This document shows positions 4,073 through 5,046 of a stretch of DNA of 5,046 bases, piece by piece. The notes beneath the pieces were generated by a model. That model searched no databases and was not told the DNA's origin. It worked only from the letters and a program-made list of their open reading frames with translations. The position numbers were made by a program, and so were the translations under genes. Position 1 is the first letter of the stretch. Every line of letters begins with the position of its first letter. Origin of the DNA: Nitrospira sp. UBA6909 (GTDB lineage Bacteria; Nitrospirota; Nitrospiria; Nitrospirales; Nitrospiraceae); contig DKBD01000025.1 in assembly GCA_002451055.1 (NCBI GenBank), forward strand, positions 1 through 5,046. The letters run 5' to 3'.

Positions 4073-5046
4073 ATGCCTGAACACGCGATGACGCCGCCTC
4101 AACCAAGTGCGCTCGCCGGATCTCAAACCGAAGCCACGCCGGCTCGACCGATCAACTTCTTGGACTATTGGAAGGGTGACTGCCGTGAGATCAAAACATT
4201 CCGCGGCCATTCGCATGGCATCTGGACCGTGGCATTCTCACCGGACAGTCAAACCCTTGTCAGCGGCGGCGCCGAGCGCCTCGTCCGTATGTGGGATATC
4301 GAAACCGGCCGACTCCTGCGGTCGCTGCGGGGCCATACCAACGATGTGCGTGCGGTCGTCTTCACGCCGGACGGCCAGACCCTCGCCACCGGCAGCGAAG
4401 ATCGGACCATCCGCCTGTGGAACGCCAAGACCGGCGAGCCGATGAAACTCTTGTTCACCCGCTACGATCACAATGTGTGCAGCCTGTCTCTCTCACCGGA
4501 CGGGCTCATGCTCGCGCGCGGCAGCCACAACAAGGACATCAAAATTTGGGAGGTCACCACCGGCACTGAACTGATGACGCTGTTGGGCAAAGACGAATAC
4601 GACCATCACTGGTCCGTCTGCGTGGCCTTCTCGCCGGACGGGATTCATCTCGCCAGCGGCACCGACATCGGGAAGATCAAGATTTGGGAAGTGTTGCCGA
4701 GCGGTGAAGAAAAGGTGCTGCACGACGGGCACTGGCGGCGAGATTTCGTGGACTCCACCGAAACGCGCGGCTACTTCATCGAAGACGACGGTGGCTTCCA
4801 AAAGCCGATGGACTACTGGATCGGCGCCATGACCTTTACCCCGGACGCCAAAACGCTGATCACCGGCAGCCGGGACGCCACCATCAAGCTCTTCGAGATG
4901 CCGCAGGTCGTCGAGAAGAAAACCCTCACCGGCCATACCGGATGGGTCCGCAGCCTCGCCGTCTCACCGGACGGCAAGGTCTTGGCCAGCGCGTCGGACG
5001 ACCAGACCATCAAGTTCTGGGATCTCGCCACCGGCCGCAATTTCCG
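4073..5046 (+). CDS. WD40-repeat beta-propeller protein, N-terminal part
   Basis: The gene runs off the right edge; 324 residues are visible. The ATG at 4073 is chosen; the GTG just before it (4070) is equally possible, with AGGA at 4059-4062 spaced 7 from the GTG and 10 from the ATG. There is no signal peptide: a Pro/Ala/Ser/Thr-rich stretch (1-27) precedes the propeller, so it is probably cytoplasmic. Blades begin near 40, 83, 126, 169, 249 and 285. They show the GH ... SPDG(x)2LASGSxD(x)2IKxWD pattern, e.g. FRGH (43-46), LRGH (85-88), LTGH (285-288), MWD (73-75) and FWD (315-317). A loop of about 30 residues (217-248), aromatic and acidic, separates blades 4 and 5. At least one more blade is expected beyond the edge. 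WD40 propellers are protein-interaction platforms; the partner is unknown. It is divergent from the redox-related genes, so a functional link is possible but unproven. Confidence 0.88.
   Translation, partial: MPEHAMTPPQPSALAGSQTEATPARPINFLDYWKGDCREIKTFRGHSHGIWTVAFSPDSQTLVSGGAERLVRMWDIETGRLLRSLRGHTNDVRAVVFTPDGQTLATGSEDRTIRLWNAKTGEPMKLLFTRYDHNVCSLSLSPDGLMLARGSHNKDIKIWEVTTGTELMTLLGKDEYDHHWSVCVAFSPDGIHLASGTDIGKIKIWEVLPSGEEKVLHDGHWRRDFVDSTETRGYFIEDDGGFQKPMDYWIGAMTFTPDAKTLITGSRDATIKLFEMPQVVEKKTLTGHTGWVRSLAVSPDGKVLASASDDQTIKFWDLATGRNF

Noticed and set aside
4493..4936. Minus-strand frame of 147 codons
   Set aside because: It is antisense to the WD40 gene. Repeated blade sequence leaves stop-free antisense frames; no independent evidence supports it.

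Overview
The window is most likely chromosomal DNA of a nitrite-oxidizing Nitrospira-type bacterium. That assignment is an inference from protein resemblance and the gene set: a secreted heme-b subunit like NxrC or the ethylbenzene-dehydrogenase gamma subunit, beside a TorD/NarJ-type chaperone and a NapG-like polyferredoxin. The DNA is moderately GC-rich. I see no tRNA, rRNA, CRISPR array, transposase or plasmid function. The catalytic molybdopterin subunit (NxrA-like) and the Fe-S beta subunit (NxrB-like) are not in the window, so a role in nitrite oxidation cannot be proven here.

Layout. Four genes lie on the minus strand and are read from right to left: (i) 3793-2795, a 332-residue protein of unknown function with an HExxH motif and two CxxC pairs; (ii) 2630-2031, a NapG/MauM-type protein with four [4Fe-4S] cluster motifs; (iii) 1806-835, a TorD/NarJ-family chaperone with long tails at both ends; (iv) 749-1, the N-terminal 249 residues of an exported NxrC-like heme-b subunit, cut by the window edge. 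On the plus strand, from 4073 past the right edge, is a cytoplasmic WD40 beta-propeller protein. It is divergent from the unknown gene across a 279-bp gap rich in nested inverted repeats.

Control regions. The 224-bp gap between the NapG-like gene and the chaperone gene holds the clearest promoter: TTGACA, 17 bp, TATACA on the minus strand. Its -35 box is one arm of a perfect 10-bp inverted repeat with a 26-bp spacer. The chaperone and the gamma subunit (85-bp gap) are probably one transcription unit. The NapG-like gene has an inverted repeat just upstream of its start. The WD40 gene has a plausible TTGACT, 18 bp, TACGAT promoter.

How the genes could work together (inference). The chaperone would hold an apo-enzyme subunit for cofactor insertion. 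The gamma subunit would be exported and carry heme b as an electron-transfer partner of a periplasmic DMSO-reductase-superfamily enzyme. The NapG-like protein would handle electrons or assist maturation. It keeps a twin-arginine motif but lacks the hydrophobic stretch of a working Tat signal, which suggests a cytoplasmic location. The HExxH/CxxC protein is the least understood member and the best candidate for an undescribed component.
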